Both the position numbers and the translations under genes were made by a program. Shown here in pieces: positions 38,421 to 49,969 of a stretch of DNA of 64,000 nt; the first letter of the stretch is position 1, and each line of letters begins with the position of its first letter. The stretch is taken from positions 43,269,501 through 43,333,500 of the forward strand of contig NC_073339.2 in the NCBI RefSeq assembly GCF_027580225.2. The letters are read 5' to 3'. This stretch comes from Misgurnus anguillicaudatus. Taxonomy: Eukaryota; Chordata; Actinopteri; Cypriniformes; Cobitidae. The notes under the pieces were generated by a model. That model searched no databases and had not been told where the DNA came from. It worked only from the letters and a program-made list of their open reading frames with translations.

Positions 38421-38880
38421 ACCTTACCAGTCTGTTAAGTTCTGCTCAAGCCACGCTGGTAAGGTTTTGATTGGTCATCTGCATTTTCTGGATCAGATTC
38501 GACTTGTATTGAAAGTAAAGACGATATTAATTCCTGTCAGTATTGCATTGGGAGCTAAACTCTCAACGAGAAATCAGAGAGGGAGGGCATAGAGGGAAAA
38601 AAAGTACAGTATGTAGAACCATAAACCATGCGGTTGTATTACAGCAAATACACAAAATAATGTTGTTTTTAGCAATGTAATTGGGGCTCTTTAAAGAGAC
38701 AGTTCACTCGAAAAATAATATTCAGTCATCATTTATTCATCATTCTGTCAGTTTGACTTACTCATTTAGCATTAGCGATATTGCTGCATTTTACAGTAAC
38801 TTACTGTAATGATTAATAAATCACCAAAGAGTATCAAGTATAAAAATATTTACGGCTCACTTGACCTTGTTGCGGTAAAA

Positions 38881-39404
38881 TGACAGATTCACTACACGGG
38901 GCAAATTAGCGTGCAAGCGCAATAAAAAAAAAGCGCTGATGGGAGTGGTAATATTTGTGGTTTACTTACTAAAAAGCACAAATTAAATAACATGTTAAAT
39001 GGTATTGCATGACTTCTCCTAGTGACTCCTATTTTATTTATCTCACCAAATAATAAACAACATGGCTTGGCAAACAATATTTTTGAATACATTTTTTTTT
39101 TGCAATTATTTTAGCCATTTCAAGTGCAAAGTAATTTAAAAAAAAAATTTTTGCCGTTAAATAATCGCGCAAATACCAGTCATAAAATGATTGATGCAGC
39201 GTGATTTACCAGTGTTTGCGCGTGTCTTAATAGTCTTTTCTCAAAAATTTTGCGTCTGAAAGGGAAACTCCTAGAAACCCACAAGCGTTAAACTTTTCAG
39301 CGCTTATGATCCACTGCGCATCTTTAGTAAATCCCGACAGTCGTTATTATACGACAAAATGATGGTTTGCGCTGGCGCAAGATGTTAGTAAATCTGGCCC
39401 TATA
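38881..39404. repeat. possible element with GATTTACTAA-type ends
   Basis: Right end GCGCTGGCGCAAGATGTTAG then TAAATCTGGCCC. Left side has ACAGATTCACTACACGGGGC. Palindromic GCGC words throughout. Boundaries are tentative. Confidence 0.4.
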
Positions 39405-42062
39405 TATTTACATAAAATAGCAGACAGCTACCTTAACAATCCATTTAAAATTAGTCTTGGGCTTTTTTAGGCCCAGGACACTAAAATCGATGCTGTAAAT
39501 TCCCAAATATCTAGATATGGCTGCTTGCGTTCTTGTTCCAACTGGCAGCCATAAATAACCTCAGGCTGCTTTTCATTTTCTTGTCTTCCTACGACGTAAT
39601 GTCAGAGCATGTGTTGGATTTGCCTCTAATTAAAACATGGCCGTCAAAGAGGTGCCAGCTATTGTTTACCCTTATTGAAATTAGCTGCCCCGGTCTTTCA
39701 TGGGACTTCCTGTCAGAAGCATAAATTATCCACCACGGGTTCATTCTGGAACGAATTATACCAAAGCTATCAAGTTACACTGGCACAGCGAGCAAACCAA
39801 TCAAGTTGTTCCAAAGAAAAGTTGCCGCTTTGCATTTTGATCAGCCTGTTTCATGACACTTTTTTGGGGTCCTTAGAAGTACTGTCAAAGTGAAAACCCT
39901 CGAGTCCCACCGTTTGCAAGTTAAATGAAAATTAAAGGGATGGTGCAGTATAAACTGCTGTTCATGTGCATCTAACCTTTAGGGTTTAAAATCAAACTCG
40001 TTCACAATTAATATCTATTGATTGCTGTTTTTAGCACTTTCAAATCCAATGCAACTTAAAGTTTGTGACTAAAAAAAAGAGTGTATACTTTATATCAGTA
40101 AATGTTCCCTAGGAATGGAACTCATGACCTTTGCACAATGCCCAACCCCCTTGTCATGCCACATTTTGGCGTAGTCGGCAGGGTCCTCGAATTTTGAGTG
40201 CAGAGACGTGGATGTTGTTTTTTTGTATGTGGGTTTGTTTGTTGTTTATGTCTTGTTGGAACCAGACAGCGGCAGTTTCGTGTCGGAATCCCAGCACAAG
40301 TTGTTGCTGAGCTTGCGTGGTCTGATCGTTTGTGGTAAGTGGTCCTTGGTTCTAGGAATGAAGGACGAATCACACAGGTTAAGAAATTTTGAGGCTCCAT
40401 ATATACTTTATATCAGTATATCGTCGCTGCCCGATGAAACTCATGTATGTCCAAAACGGTTATTTTTCAGGAACATTCAAAAGCAGTTAAATGTAGGGTT
40501 GTCATACTTGGTACGGCATCTTTACATGTAACCATATTCTTGCCAGTGTAATGATATAATCCACATTTGACCAAAATTTAGTTTAAATGGACATACGTGC
40601 ATATTTTACAGTAACTGTGGTCGATACGCATTCTTCCGATCATTAATTAGAATGGCCAAGTCGCGTTTCATATTGACAGATGAATATGCTCAGTTTATTA
40701 AATAGCCTACGTCTTAGTTTATTGAATACGCTTAGTTTATTTAATATTAATTATACATTTATTAACTGTCTCTTGCAAACTATGAAGGGACAATGAATCA
40801 ATACACTGACATGGTAATGCTAGACAGATACTTTGTTTGCACAGTCCTACCGTAATGTTGTCACTGCTAGACGTACGTCTGGCGTCAGGGGGGAAACATT
40901 TACCTCGATGAAGGAAAGTCAGTAGGTACGTTTACATGCAACCAAATAATCCGTTTGTAATCATATTGATGGCTCGATTGTATTGAAAAGCCTTCATGTA
41001 AACACCTTAATCAATACGATTGAGGACGATCGGATGCCAATTTTGATCGTACATACGTGGACATACGTGGTTTTCATTGGACAGCGACGATATGTTCCAT
41101 AGGAATTGAACTCATGACCTTTGCACTATGCTTTACCAAGTGAGCTACAGAAACATTAATGCCTCAATGTAACAATGATTAGTCTCTTATTAACAGGATT
41201 TGGCATCAACAGAGACAATGGACACACCACATCCAATCTGCTAGACTAATACACTACTGAGATCACAGAAGAAAAATCTGAGACCACATGTGACATGAAC
41301 CAGCACGCAGGACACCAGGCCATCTTTCATACCATTAATCGCTTAATATGTATTGTTTGACTGGATTTTGGATTTTGTTTTAATTGACTGAGGTTTTGGA
41401 GTCCACAGGAACCTGGGAAGCAGCAGCTACAACAGAGAACTTCATTATGTTCTTCATTAAATGCTGTGCAAGTAAATGAACAGAAAGCCCAGTGTCCCTA
41501 CTGTAAAAGTCAAATAAATGCAGCACTTTAAAAGTAATTTTGTTTTTGTTAGTTCATTTGTACAAACCTTAGGGGAGAGCTGGGTCAAAACTAACGCAGG
41601 GCAAAAGTAGCAAAGCAATTTTCTCAGAGCCCTGACTACATTTGCATTTCAAGCTATGACAGCACGTTCAGCAGGCGCTGCCAAATATTTTGTGATTTTC
41701 AAGCATAAAAAGTAAATTACTGATGCGATAATATTTTTCTAATTACAAGCTGTGTTTCTCGATTTATGTGTTACAGTACTGATCAATCTACAGAATATTT
41801 AGGGCTGTAAGTTGCTGAGCGATGAAGTTTATTAAGGTGCTTTGTGTTTTTTGTTGATAAATTTAATTAAAGTTATTACAGAATTTAAAACGGCATTTAA
41901 ATGCAGACGACGACTTTATTATTTAGCCAAATACGAATAGTATTTTTTACTTCTTGAAAAATTAGCAAATAATAAATTACTCTCTTATCTTGTTTTGATT
42001 ACAAATGTATTTAACCTTTATTATGCATGCTTTAGAAAACTTAAAGCTCACGTAACACACGC
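39405..42062. other. gene-free stretch
   Basis: 39500-39740 is non-repetitive by eye and may be conserved noncoding DNA. 40104-40145 and 41098-41152 are SINE head fragments on the minus strand (GGAATTGAACTCATGACC). 40910-41075 has GTACGTTTACATGCAACC, typical of a repeat. 41571-41620 has AAAAGTAGCAAAG repeat wording. Confidence 0.45.
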
Positions 42063-42810
42063 TGTTTCTGCATGTCTGATGTTAATCTTGAGGACCTATA
42101 GAGTAGTATGAGATCCTTTATATCTCCGAAGAGTCTTTAGTTTAATCAGATTTATAAAATAAAGATTCGCTTTACCGAATCTTTCAGATAACGTACGAAA
42201 AAATGAAGAAGGAGGAGTTATACCGCGGGAGGAGCGAGTATACGAGTCATGCAACACTATACAAAACTGTTTTAACTTATGATTCACTACATGTTCATGT
42301 CATTTATATAATATGCACGCGCCTATTTCCAACATAAGACAGAAGTCTTACTTACCGCGTGTAACTCGTCATGACCCGGTTAGGAAAATCCAGCGCATCA
42401 AACACACACGCAAAACTCTGCTGCTACCCCGGATAATAAACTATATCCATTGTTTTCATAAGGCTGGATTTCTTCTCCTTACATCCAAAAACACACTTCA
42501 TCTTTCGTACCATTGTTGAGTTTTGAAATTAAACAAAGCTGTGTGGCGTGATAAGATGTTTGCAAGCTCTAGCGTCTCCCGCTGATTGACGGGTGGGCGG
42601 GGTTTTCCGGGGGAAGTGGCCATATAAAGAAGTGATACGGATAGAAAACCCCTGAAACGTCAGTTGGACCCGTAATTAAAAAAAACTTTCCGAAACTTCT
42701 ACGAACCCTGGCGAAGTGCATTCGGCACAGAAATACTCTGTAACACGCCCAACTGCTTTTTGAAACTATGCCTACCTTTAGCATGAGGAAACAACTCTAT
42801 AACTGTGTTC
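42063..42810. repeat. interspersed repeat, copy 2 of a 0.74-kb family
   Basis: Same orientation and full length relative to 8205-8935, with scattered substitutions and small indels. Includes GGAGCGAGTATACGAGTCAT and CCCGTAATT. Confidence 0.85.
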
Positions 42811-42954
42811 ATAATAAGTAGTTCAGTTGTAATTAAAGACAGAATACAAGTGTGATATTTTTGCCACGGAAATGCAATAATCAAATGAAATGTTTTGATG
42901 TGCATACCTAAATTGAAAAGAGATTCGAATATAAGCGAGACACTAGCTGAGTTT

Positions 42955-43200
42955 CCATCCAAACATATCAAAGCAAATTAAGTACGTTTCTATCAGGTTG
43001 TTCGAGTGAATGACCGTAGAATTGGTAATTGCATTTAGTTATGATTTGGCAAGTTATAAATTTACTATCAGTGCAGTTTGTAGTTGCAAAACTGAATGCT
43101 GAAATGTAGAATTTTTGATACAGGCACTAGTAGCAAAGACATTGCGACGACGCCGAGCCACGTATATGATAAATACAATGTCAGCTGATACAGTTAGACA
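42955..43200 (-). repeat. interspersed repeat, inverted partner of 22860-23080
   Basis: Reverse complement carries CAGCTGACATTGTATTTATC, GGCGTCGTCGCAATGTCTTT and AACTAAATGCAATT, matching 22860-23080 with substitutions. Confidence 0.75.
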
Positions 43201-44876
43201 ATCATTCACGTGGGTTTAATGTTTGCATGTTTCTACAGACACCCTTAACGAACAAACTTTTTTTACTTTGCTAAGTTTTCTCCGTCAATTGCATGTTTTT
43301 CCAGTGGCGGCTACCATAACTTCTCTATGCATTTCAAAACGAGGGGTGAGCAGGGGACTGAGCCGTTGGTTGCAATTCGCAACCTCATCCTGGATGCCGC
43401 TCAAATTTACACACTGCCCCTTTAAGGGATTTTATTAGAAATTTGCCATTTTCATCACTAGTTTCTTATGTGATACTTCAAAATGGCCTCGCACACTAAG
43501 TTCGCACAAGGCCTCGTGCCTCCCATGCGACTGCTCTAGCTGTAGCATCCTGAAGTTTGCCATCTCAGAGTTTTTCAGTATATAAGTAAATTAAATTAGT
43601 TATCTAGTTGCACAATAATCAGCAGGATTATAATATCTATTTCTATGCAGATGGTGACCTGCATTGGTCACAAATCAAGTCATTAACTTTGGAACAAAGC
43701 AGAGAATGAGATGACAGGATTTTATTAAAGAGAGACGCACCTGATGCTGAAGATTCATGCCAGTTCATCCACCTGCCGAAATTAATTAAAGCTCTAAAAA
43801 GACCATTTCAGCGATCCATGTTCCTAGTGACTTCTCAAGGTAAATAATGATTATGAGTACTGTTTATAATAAACCAGTAAGCATTTATATGCCTTTTTTT
43901 GACTTTCCCTTTTGCCAATGTAATTATTATTAAAGGCATCTCTGTTTTTGTGGATGTTTTTGTGGATATTTTCGCTGTGTGCCGCCACATACCTGTCAAC
44001 ATTGGTATTCGAAAATAAGGGAAATTTCCCAAACCCAATATTAACCAACCCATTTATTCCACGGACCACTTAGACAGGTATAATCTATCTTGGGACCCAC
44101 CAAAATGTTTTTTTATTGAAATATGCAGAAAAAAATACTTTTAGAAATACAAAAATAAATTTGTTCTCTTATATCTTTTCAGTGTAGGAATTAAAGATCA
44201 CCTATCTTCCAATTCACGATTTTAGGTGTAGGTTTGTATTAGTACATGTTAATGATATGCAAAAGGTTTCAAACCCCAAAGTAAACAATGAGGCAAGGTA
44301 CTGTATAGTCTCCAATGTAAATCTCTTTTCTTGGACTACAACAAACACACAGGTTGCAGCTGTTACAATGTAACCAGTGCGAATGTGTTGTCACACTGCA
44401 TTTTGTGTAACTTTGCGCACGGTTCGCTATCCTTCTTCATCTGGATATTCTTCTGCTTCTTGTTTTATTAGCGGGTGTCGTTTGAGTGAGATGTTACAGC
44501 TAATACAGCCACCTACTTTTATTGTAGCAAACATATCAAATAAACCCATGGGGTTTTTTATAGAAAGATTAAAAATATGCGAAAAATAGAGTGGATGATA
44601 GCGGGATAAAATGGTAAAATTCTTAAGATTCCTGGGAAAACGGAAAGATTTGCTCCGCCATATTTGTGAGGGCATTTTCCCAAATTTGGCTTTGTACACA
44701 CACAGAGATCCGCTGAGAGGGAATCTGATTAATTGGTCTGACTGAGGTTGGAAAAATTATCTTGTGGCTACTGCACACCAGGGAGAAAAACCATTGACCT
44801 GTCAAATGCCGCACATACTATACACTTTCATACACGGGAACACCATTAAACACCACTGGAATCTCTCATCTCTCTA

Positions 44877-44933
<57 letters not shown>

Positions 44934-46693
44934 ATTAATAATACATTTCAGCACAGTTTCACCTTGCCAGAAGGAAAGTGTTTCATCACAGTGGGTGGTG
45001 CTAAAAGAAGGCATAGGGGAGCGTACCTGTGTTTGTGTGGGTTAGGATGTGTCAGCTTGTAAATTCCTGTACTGCTGTTTAATTCTGCATCGTAAATACA
45101 GCTGGTGGTCTTATTGATGGGGGATTTTTGTGATAAATCATATTTTGTGTAAAATATGCTTAGCTACGAGTTATGGTAAAGGTAAGAAATTCTATCTTCT
45201 GTAATGTGACATATTGCTATATGAACAAGGATATTGTAAAAGAAATACAGTTGGACTTACATATATGAAATATGATGACAACAGTTAATCCATCTGTTAT
45301 AATAAAACAAAGCTATAGTATATACACTTACAACATGTTACTGTATATCTAAATGCTCATTCACACTATATATTATAACTAAAGACAACTAGTGTTCCTC
45401 TAGCTCAACTGAGCATTATGTTAAGAGCACAATGGTTATAAGTTACGAAAAAAAGGGATGCACTGAATGTTTGGCAACCTAAACCATTCGGTCAAAAATA
45501 ACATGAACAAAATCAAACTGTTACTGTAGTACTGCAAGACTGTAAAAAAACCCTTATCAGGTGACAATTCACTGTATCATTACTGCTTAGCTAAAATGTT
45601 ACTATTGAGTTCAATGTGGGTTTATTATCAGTAATGAACTACTAATTATTTAAACACACACAGTAAAATTGCCTAATTACAGGTCAGTACGTTGATTTTT
45701 GCCCAAGTTGGCACTGTGTGGCAACATCAATGGTCTTGTCAGCCAGGATTGAGAAAAACAGGCTGCTCTGTGCTTCTTGGATTATGTGTTCCCTTACAAC
45801 AGACAACATACAGTTCTTCACAAAGTTCCCTTAAACACAGTGGCATTCTCGGGGTGCTCTTTTAAAACTCCATCAAGGAAAGCAACAAAAGGGTGCCAGA
45901 GTCTATTATTATAGCATTGTCAAGATGACTACGACAACATTCATGCTGCTTGCTCCTTTCAGAGAGATGTTTTAAATCGCAAAACCCTATTGTTGTCCAC
46001 AACGTTTTGGTGCCAGGCCCAGCAAACAGGGAAAACAATAAAAGGCACAACTTAAAGTGCATCCAGAAAGCCAACTCCATTTGCCATAAGAAGTGCTGCC
46101 TGGAAAAGAACCCAGTTTAAGCTGGACCACATTCGCGTGAGTCCTGCTGAATCTGCAAGTGGGATCGATCTGGTCCAAGCTCCTTAAATTATTTATTTAT
46201 TCTTCAACTGAACACCTTGGGGTGTTTTGTAAGAATAAAACCGTATTTTCATTTACTTCCACTGATCAGTACTGTACCTGTCAGTTAAATAAAATCTGAG
46301 TAATGAGACTTATTTAGAACAGTCCAATCACATGAGGTCAAAAATATAAAAAACAATATTGATTCATCAACAACAAAAGTGGGAGGGTTTGGGGAACAGA
46401 GTGCAGCGCCCCGAAGATGATCTGAAACAAGCCTAAAACTATTTAAATTTAAAGCTCAGCCTTAAGTCAAATGCTTTTAAATAGTTTACTGACCTTTATA
46501 CACACTTGTTTGGCCATTGCCATATACATACACATATAAGCGAAATACATGAAAATATGACTAACAGTGAAAGTAAATGTTTTTATTTTGTATGCACTAT
46601 ATATTTAACTTTTTGTTAACATGTTAAAGTAGTCTTCTTCTCTGGCTAACTTTATGGGGGCGGCGCCCCAATAAACACAAACTGATGAAAAAC
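43201..46693. other. gene-free stretch with a CT microsatellite and repeat fragments
   Basis: (CT)n at 44879-44932. 44195-44370 is the partner of the repeat at 38040. 45452-45505 starts AGGGATGCACTGAATG and looks like one hAT terminus without its mate. No supported gene. Confidence 0.5.
44879..44932. repeat. (CT)n microsatellite
   Basis: About 25 consecutive CT units with one T interruption at the right. Confidence 0.95.
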
Positions 46694-46756
46694 TGTACAG
46701 CTTAAATGCACTGTAAGTCATTTTGGATAAATGTGTCTAGCAAATGCATAAGCATA
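46694..46756 (+). repeat. SINE 3' tail fragment
   Basis: GTACAGCTTAAATGCACTGT followed by AAGTCATTTTGGATAAATGT and AGCAAATGCATAAG, the tail shared with the complete SINE copies. Confidence 0.7.
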
Positions 46757-46915
46757 TCTATCATAATAATAACTATATTAGTGTCCACACCAACTGTGTT
46801 GTTCAAACTGTAGAATTATTGCACAGAAAAGCAATAGATTCAATTTTAAGTTTTTCACATTAAATAAACATCGCTCTGAATTGAATCTGGAATAAAACAC
46901 CACTTTTGTTTAATT

Positions 46916-47391
46916 AAAAGGCACATATTATGCAAAATCCACTTTGGACAGTAATGCGTGTTGGCAGTGTGTGAACACAACAACCCAACAGTGAAAAAAA
47001 TCCACCTTCTCATTCTTATTTAATCCCCATTTAACCAAAGCAGTCTCATTAGACATGCTGTTTAGATTTTCTTGTTAATGTGATGTCACACATGTAAGCA
47101 TGTTGTATGCAGCTAAAGATACTATTGTCTCAGACTTTATTCACAAAAAAATCGGATCTAGTTTTAACCAAAAGCCCTTACTGACGTTTGGTAAGGTAGG
47201 GAGGAGCTTTAGCTCATTTGCATTTAAAGGTACACACGAAAACAGCAAGTTTTTGCTCCCACCCAAATATAGAAGCAATTTAGACATGCTATAACAAATG
47301 ATCTGTGGGGTATTTTGAGCTGAAATATTACCAACAAATTCTAGGCACACATGAGACTTGGGCAAAAATAGGTATAATATATCCCCTTTAC
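46916..47391. mobile_element. DNA element with AAAGGCACATATTATGC ends
   Basis: Left end AAAAGGCACATATTATGC; right end on the other strand TAAAGGGGATATATTATAC. 476 bp. The interior has GGGAGGAGCTTTAGCTCATT and AATATTACC. No transposase. Partial relative at 29402-29640. Confidence 0.65.
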
Positions 47392-47937
47392 TGTTAAAAT
47401 TTGCATAAATCGGGATATTTTTTGCTGCTCTGCACAGACATTGTTGCTCTGAAAGACTCTTTATAGTATCTTCAGTTCCATAAACTTCTCTAAAACACAT
47501 TCCAGTCTGCTTTCCTCTCTAATCCAATTTCCCACTATTGTCAGCGAACAGCACATCAAACTCCCTACTGAGGGCATAAAGCACAGACATGATGGCTTCT
47601 CAGAAGCAACTTTTGAAGCCCCAGTAATCCAAGGTCACACATCATCACCCTCCACCTCCTCACAGGGAGTTTTATGTGCATTAACCTCAACAACGGCTGA
47701 GATATTTCTGCCACAAAGCGACTGCTGTACTTTTTCACACCTGCGTTGTACGTGCATACAAACTGACACTAAGGCTCAGCTCCGAATCCTGGTAATCTTT
47801 AACAGCTGATTTCACACTTAAATACAATTGTGCTTAACATCAGCTGTGTTTACCATGGTGAAACCTTTACGAATCCATAAAAACTACATGTGCTGCTAAT
47901 TCAGAATTTGTTGGTTAAAATGATGAGCCTAATATGT
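47392..47937. other. gene-free stretch
   Basis: Nothing supported. The minus-strand open frame over 47141-47500 overlaps the repeat to the left and has no recognisable domain. Confidence 0.5.
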
Positions 47938-48042
47938 GACCCTGAACCACAAAACTAGTCATAAGTAGCAAGGGTATAATTGTAGAAATAACCAACAATA
48001 CTTTGTGGATCAAAATTATTGATTTTTTTATGCCAAATATTA
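47938..48042 (+). mobile_element. truncated copy of the GACCCTGGACCACAAAACC element
   Basis: GTGACCCTGAACCACAAAAC then AAAATTATTGATTTTTTTAT match the left part of 32031-32655. It stops at the CCCGCCA element. Confidence 0.7.
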
Positions 48043-48043
48043 T

Positions 48044-48345
48044 TCCCGCCAGCATTTTTTTTTAAGTTGCCAGCCAGCACCAGCATTTTTCATGATTTTC
48101 ACAAAATTTAATGCCTTCCAGAAAATGTTCGTCTTTAATTATATAAACAAATGAAATCAAATGAAAGAACAGACCCTCTGCTTAATTACTAAAAAAAAAA
48201 AGTTTCATCCTACCTTCGTTAGTTCTCTTGTAATCACCTCTCAGTTATGGGTAGGTTTCTTCAAAAACATACAATTTTGAGCAAAAAGCACAGATAATTA
48301 AATTTTTGTGAAGGCCTTTGATAAGATCTCATTCAGGGCGATCCT
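48044..48345 (+). mobile_element. left part of a split TTAACTCTTTTCCCGCCA-family copy
   Basis: CCCGCCAGCATTTTTTTTTA through GGGTAGGTTTCTTCAAAAAC and GGGCGATCCTCAAAACATAC match 29652-30106. The remaining part (TTGCGGAAAGCCGGAAATAC) reappears at 49180-49295 after unrelated sequence. Confidence 0.7.
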
Positions 48346-48540
48346 CAAAACATACACAAGCTGTGTCTCATTTCATTTTATTTTTATTTCGAAGGTTGTA
48401 TCCTCACGAGCACTCATCCTGTAAAGGATGTGGTCTACAGAGAGTCCTTAACCAGAATTAAACGAGACATCCTTCATAGGACACACAGGCAGGAAAGGAA
48501 ACAGGAAGTATCAAGTCCCGTGGGATAGTCACAGAGTTTT

Positions 48541-48981
48541 TGCTCATTTTTCCGTGGCATTCTCACGGATCTCCGCATATTTCCGTGGCCCTGCCACGGA
48601 CTTTCTTTTCCATGGCATTCTCACGGATTGGTTACTCAACTGCTTTTTCCTATTTTTAAACCATTGTCGCTTCGGTTTAGGGTTAAATTTGGTGTTTGCG
48701 TTAGTATGTTACTTTAAGTATTGGTATATTTTATTTTTTCTGATGTATTCATTTATATTTTCTAAACTTTAATCAATTGTCGCCTGACATTGGGGTTAGA
48801 GTTGGGTTTGGGTAGGGATGTCATTTTATGTAAATCTAACCCTAAACCGAAGCGACAATGGTAAGAAAATATGACAAAACAGTTGAGTAACCAATCCGTG
48901 AGAATGCCACGGAAAAGAAAGTCTGTGGCAGGGCCACGGAAATATGCGGAGATCCGTGAGAATGCCACGGAAAAATTAGCA
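48541..48981. repeat. large near-perfect inverted repeat, arms about 150 bp
   Basis: 48541-48690 and 48831-48981 are reverse complements with only a few mismatches. Each arm contains GTGGCATTCTCACGGAT twice. Both strands open with the same reading (MAFSRISAYFRGPATDF), which explains two twin open frames that are not genes. Confidence 0.93.
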
Positions 48982-49179
48982 AAAAATTCCGTGACTATGC
49001 CACTTGTTGATCAAGTTGCTATGCCAACACGTTCATGGCAGCGTCATTGTGCTGTATATGAATTTGCGTCATTCGCATCGCCCCTCGCGAGGGCGCATCT
49101 GATCGCATCTTTGCATTGACTTTGTTTGTAATCTATTCGCGCAAATCGTTGAACTCACGTCTGGTGTGATCCCACAGTT

Positions 49180-49295
49180 ACTCTTTCACGTGAGGCATTA
49201 CTTAAGTTGGGTTGCATAAGTTGCGGAAGAGCACCACCTGGTAGATAATAGCGTTATTGCGGAAAGCCGGAAATACTCGTCATTGAAAAATGCAA
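49180..49295 (+). mobile_element. right part of a split TTAACTCTTTTCCCGCCA-family copy
   Basis: TTACTCTTTCACGTGAGGCA, GTTGCATAAGTTGCGGAAG and GCGGAAAGCCGGAAATACTC match the right third of 29652-30106. Confidence 0.7.
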
Positions 49296-49849
49296 AGCTG
49301 AAGACCATAGTATCATTTTATAATTATAACCTTTTTTATTTAAAAGCCTCTAAATGCTATGCACATTTTATACAACAATATTGCGGGTTTTGTCGCATCC
49401 ATGCTTTAATAACATAAAATATGTGCCCAAACGGAGTCCCCCTATAGTGAATCTTGGCCATTTCCACCACAGGGTAAAACGATCAGTCTGTTTCACAAAT
49501 CTCACCCCTCCCCGCTCCAGATTTTCCTCTCGGCCTGATCACTCCACACAGCTGCCACCTTTAAACACATGCTCATTCATTACAGGTCACAAACACAAGA
49601 ACAGACATTTAAAAGGACAAAGAGGCTCAGGCCTGCGGCGCATAGAGATAACTACACAATGTACCAAGATTGTCTCACTTGGTAAAATTCTTACATAAAT
49701 GCACATCAGTGGAGTGTTTTAATGTTGTTTTAACTGTAAGTGTCCATGTCAGGGGTACCATACTTGAAGCTTGAGATGTTTTAGGGCCCTTATTTGGTAG
49801 GGGGCCCAACAAAAATGGACTCCCACGGTTGTCCATTAAAGTAGCTGTA

Positions 49850-49969
49850 TAGCTCAGTTGGTTTAGCATTGCATTGAGTTCAAACCCCAGGGAGCACATG
49901 TAATGATAACGTATAGCTTAAATGCACTGTAAGTCACTTACTGTAAAAGCGTTTGTCAAGTGCGTAAAT
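49850..49969 (+). repeat. tRNA-derived SINE
   Basis: A-box-like TAGCTCAGTTGGTTTAGCAT, B-box-like GAGTTCAAACCCC, then tail TGCACTGTAAGTCACTTACT. The clearest pol III head in the window. Confidence 0.82.

Noticed and set aside
48554..48968. Two open frames on opposite strands with the same first 19 or so residues
   Set aside because: They are the two arms of an inverted repeat read in both directions.
49354..49698. Plus-strand open frame of 114 residues
   Set aside because: No recognisable domain and no splice or conservation evidence; lies between repeats.
49850..49969. Functional tRNA gene
   Set aside because: A- and B-box-like words are present, but the acceptor stem does not form and a SINE tail follows; similar copies recur across the window.
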